Source of the DNA: Epichloe hybrida
Taxonomy: Eukaryota > Ascomycota > Sordariomycetes > Hypocreales > Clavicipitaceae
Direction of reading: 5' to 3'
DNA: 64,000 bases
Assembly (NCBI GenBank): GCA_019022495.1
Contig: JAFEKR010000029.1
Location: 310,001-374,000 of the forward strand
Shown: positions 63,247 to 64,000 of the stretch, piece after piece
How positions within the stretch are numbered: the first letter of the stretch is position 1
Layout: each line of letters begins with the position of its first letter
Program-made: the position numbers and the translations under genes
The notes under the pieces: model-generated
What the model was told of the DNA's origin: nothing
What the model saw: the letters and a program-made list of their open reading frames with translations, nothing else
Database searches by the model: none

Positions 63247-64000
63247 GGCGGGGGGGTGTCTTGTGTGGGGGGGGGGGTTTTCTCGTGCAAGTGGCGATTT
63301 CGGGGCAGTTATTTTCCCTTTGTCTTGTGTCAATGTAAGTTATTCACAAGAATATTTTCAAGAAAGAAAAAAGGCAGGTTTGCGGGAAGAGATGTTTCAG
63401 TAGAAGAAGGAGGGCGTTGATATGTGGTGATTGCGGATGTCGAGGACAAGATTTGGAAATGGAGGAAGTTTGGTTGCACGGTGATAGGACCCCCCCCCCA
63501 ACCCCCCCCACTAGTTACATGCGACATCGGCGGGTCGGAGTGGCGTTTGAGGCGAAATGGTTTTGGGCCCCGGGTCGGTCCCTGGGAAATGGGCAGAAAT
63601 GAACCGTAAAGCATTCTCTTTTTTTTTTTTTTTTTTTTTTCCTTCCCCATCTGGGACACAAATGGAGGAGAAGGAGAAGATGAAATGGCAACGAGGATTC
63701 CCCTTTGCTGAACTGAACCATGACGTAATGTGATGTGACACAACAACACGTGGCAGAGCATTCGGTCGATGACTCGCCGCAGATGTACATATACACACAC
63801 ATTCATCAGTCATGTACGGAGTGCGGACTAGAGGAGCAATCCTTTCGTGTGTGCTGCATCAAACGCTCATCTAATTAATCCACATGATACATGGTACAAA
63901 CCGACGCCCCGTAACGCCTGCTCCCGCTCTCGCTCCCAATCCCATCCCAGGGGAATGCCCATCATGCGAGCCTGGCTCATCCATCTCCTCCCAATGAATG
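63247..64000. other. Upstream region of NAR1 to the window end
   Basis: The region has G and C runs (63269-63278, 63490-63498) and a T run (63620-63640). No gene is supported before the window ends. Confidence 0.5.

Overview
The window is nuclear DNA of a filamentous ascomycete (Pezizomycotina, most likely Sordariomycetes/Hypocreales). Three things point there: many short introns of about 60-170 nt with GTRNGT...YAG ends, proteins typical of such fungi (Sch9, Psk1, an Hst4-type sirtuin, an extended Nar1, DUF7053 and F-box proteins), and an AT-saturated block with the signature of repeat-induced point mutation (RIP). The species cannot be named from the sequence alone.

From 1 to about 46 kb the window is a normal gene-rich euchromatic segment. 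In order it holds the 3' part of UTP12 (rRNA processing), LSM2, PSO2 (cross-link repair), a frameshifted DUF7053 gene, an F-box gene, a 5S rRNA gene, an Hst4-type sirtuin, a mitochondrial rhomboid protease, a TMA17-like proteasome-assembly chaperone, two conserved fungal proteins of unknown role, a decayed F-box gene, a small Cys-rich ORF, a nucleoside hydrolase, LSM8, a U2 snRNA gene, the P-TEFb cyclin PCH1, PRP4, the S6K-like kinase psk1, a secreted DOMON/cytochrome b561 protein, ATP14 and SCH9. Several of these serve pre-mRNA splicing or transcription (LSM2, LSM8, U2, PRP4, PCH1), and two are TOR-linked AGC kinases (psk1, SCH9). They have separate promoters, so the grouping is neighbourhood and not an operon.

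From 45.3 to 49.9 kb the sequence is gene-poor, with mini- and microsatellites and one possible His-Gly-repeat protein. From 49.4 to 59.3 kb lies a transposon region. A RIP-mutated Ty3/Gypsy element of the chromodomain class (50673-58552) has 270-bp LTRs and a 5-bp target duplication (GACCA). A Ty1/Copia-like solo LTR (58769-58944) has its own duplication (GTTAA). Older diverged repeats lie to the left. Two tRNA-Arg(ACG) genes with identical exons but unrelated introns face each other at the two ends of this region.

From 60.2 kb genes resume with a SUZ-domain RNA-binding protein and NAR1, which are convergent. The SUZ gene is the most unusual locus: its reading frame stops at a TAA in a Gln tract, followed at once by CAA TTA, and the conserved C-terminal SUZ-C motif is encoded in frame beyond that stop. 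This could be translational readthrough or a recent nonsense mutation.
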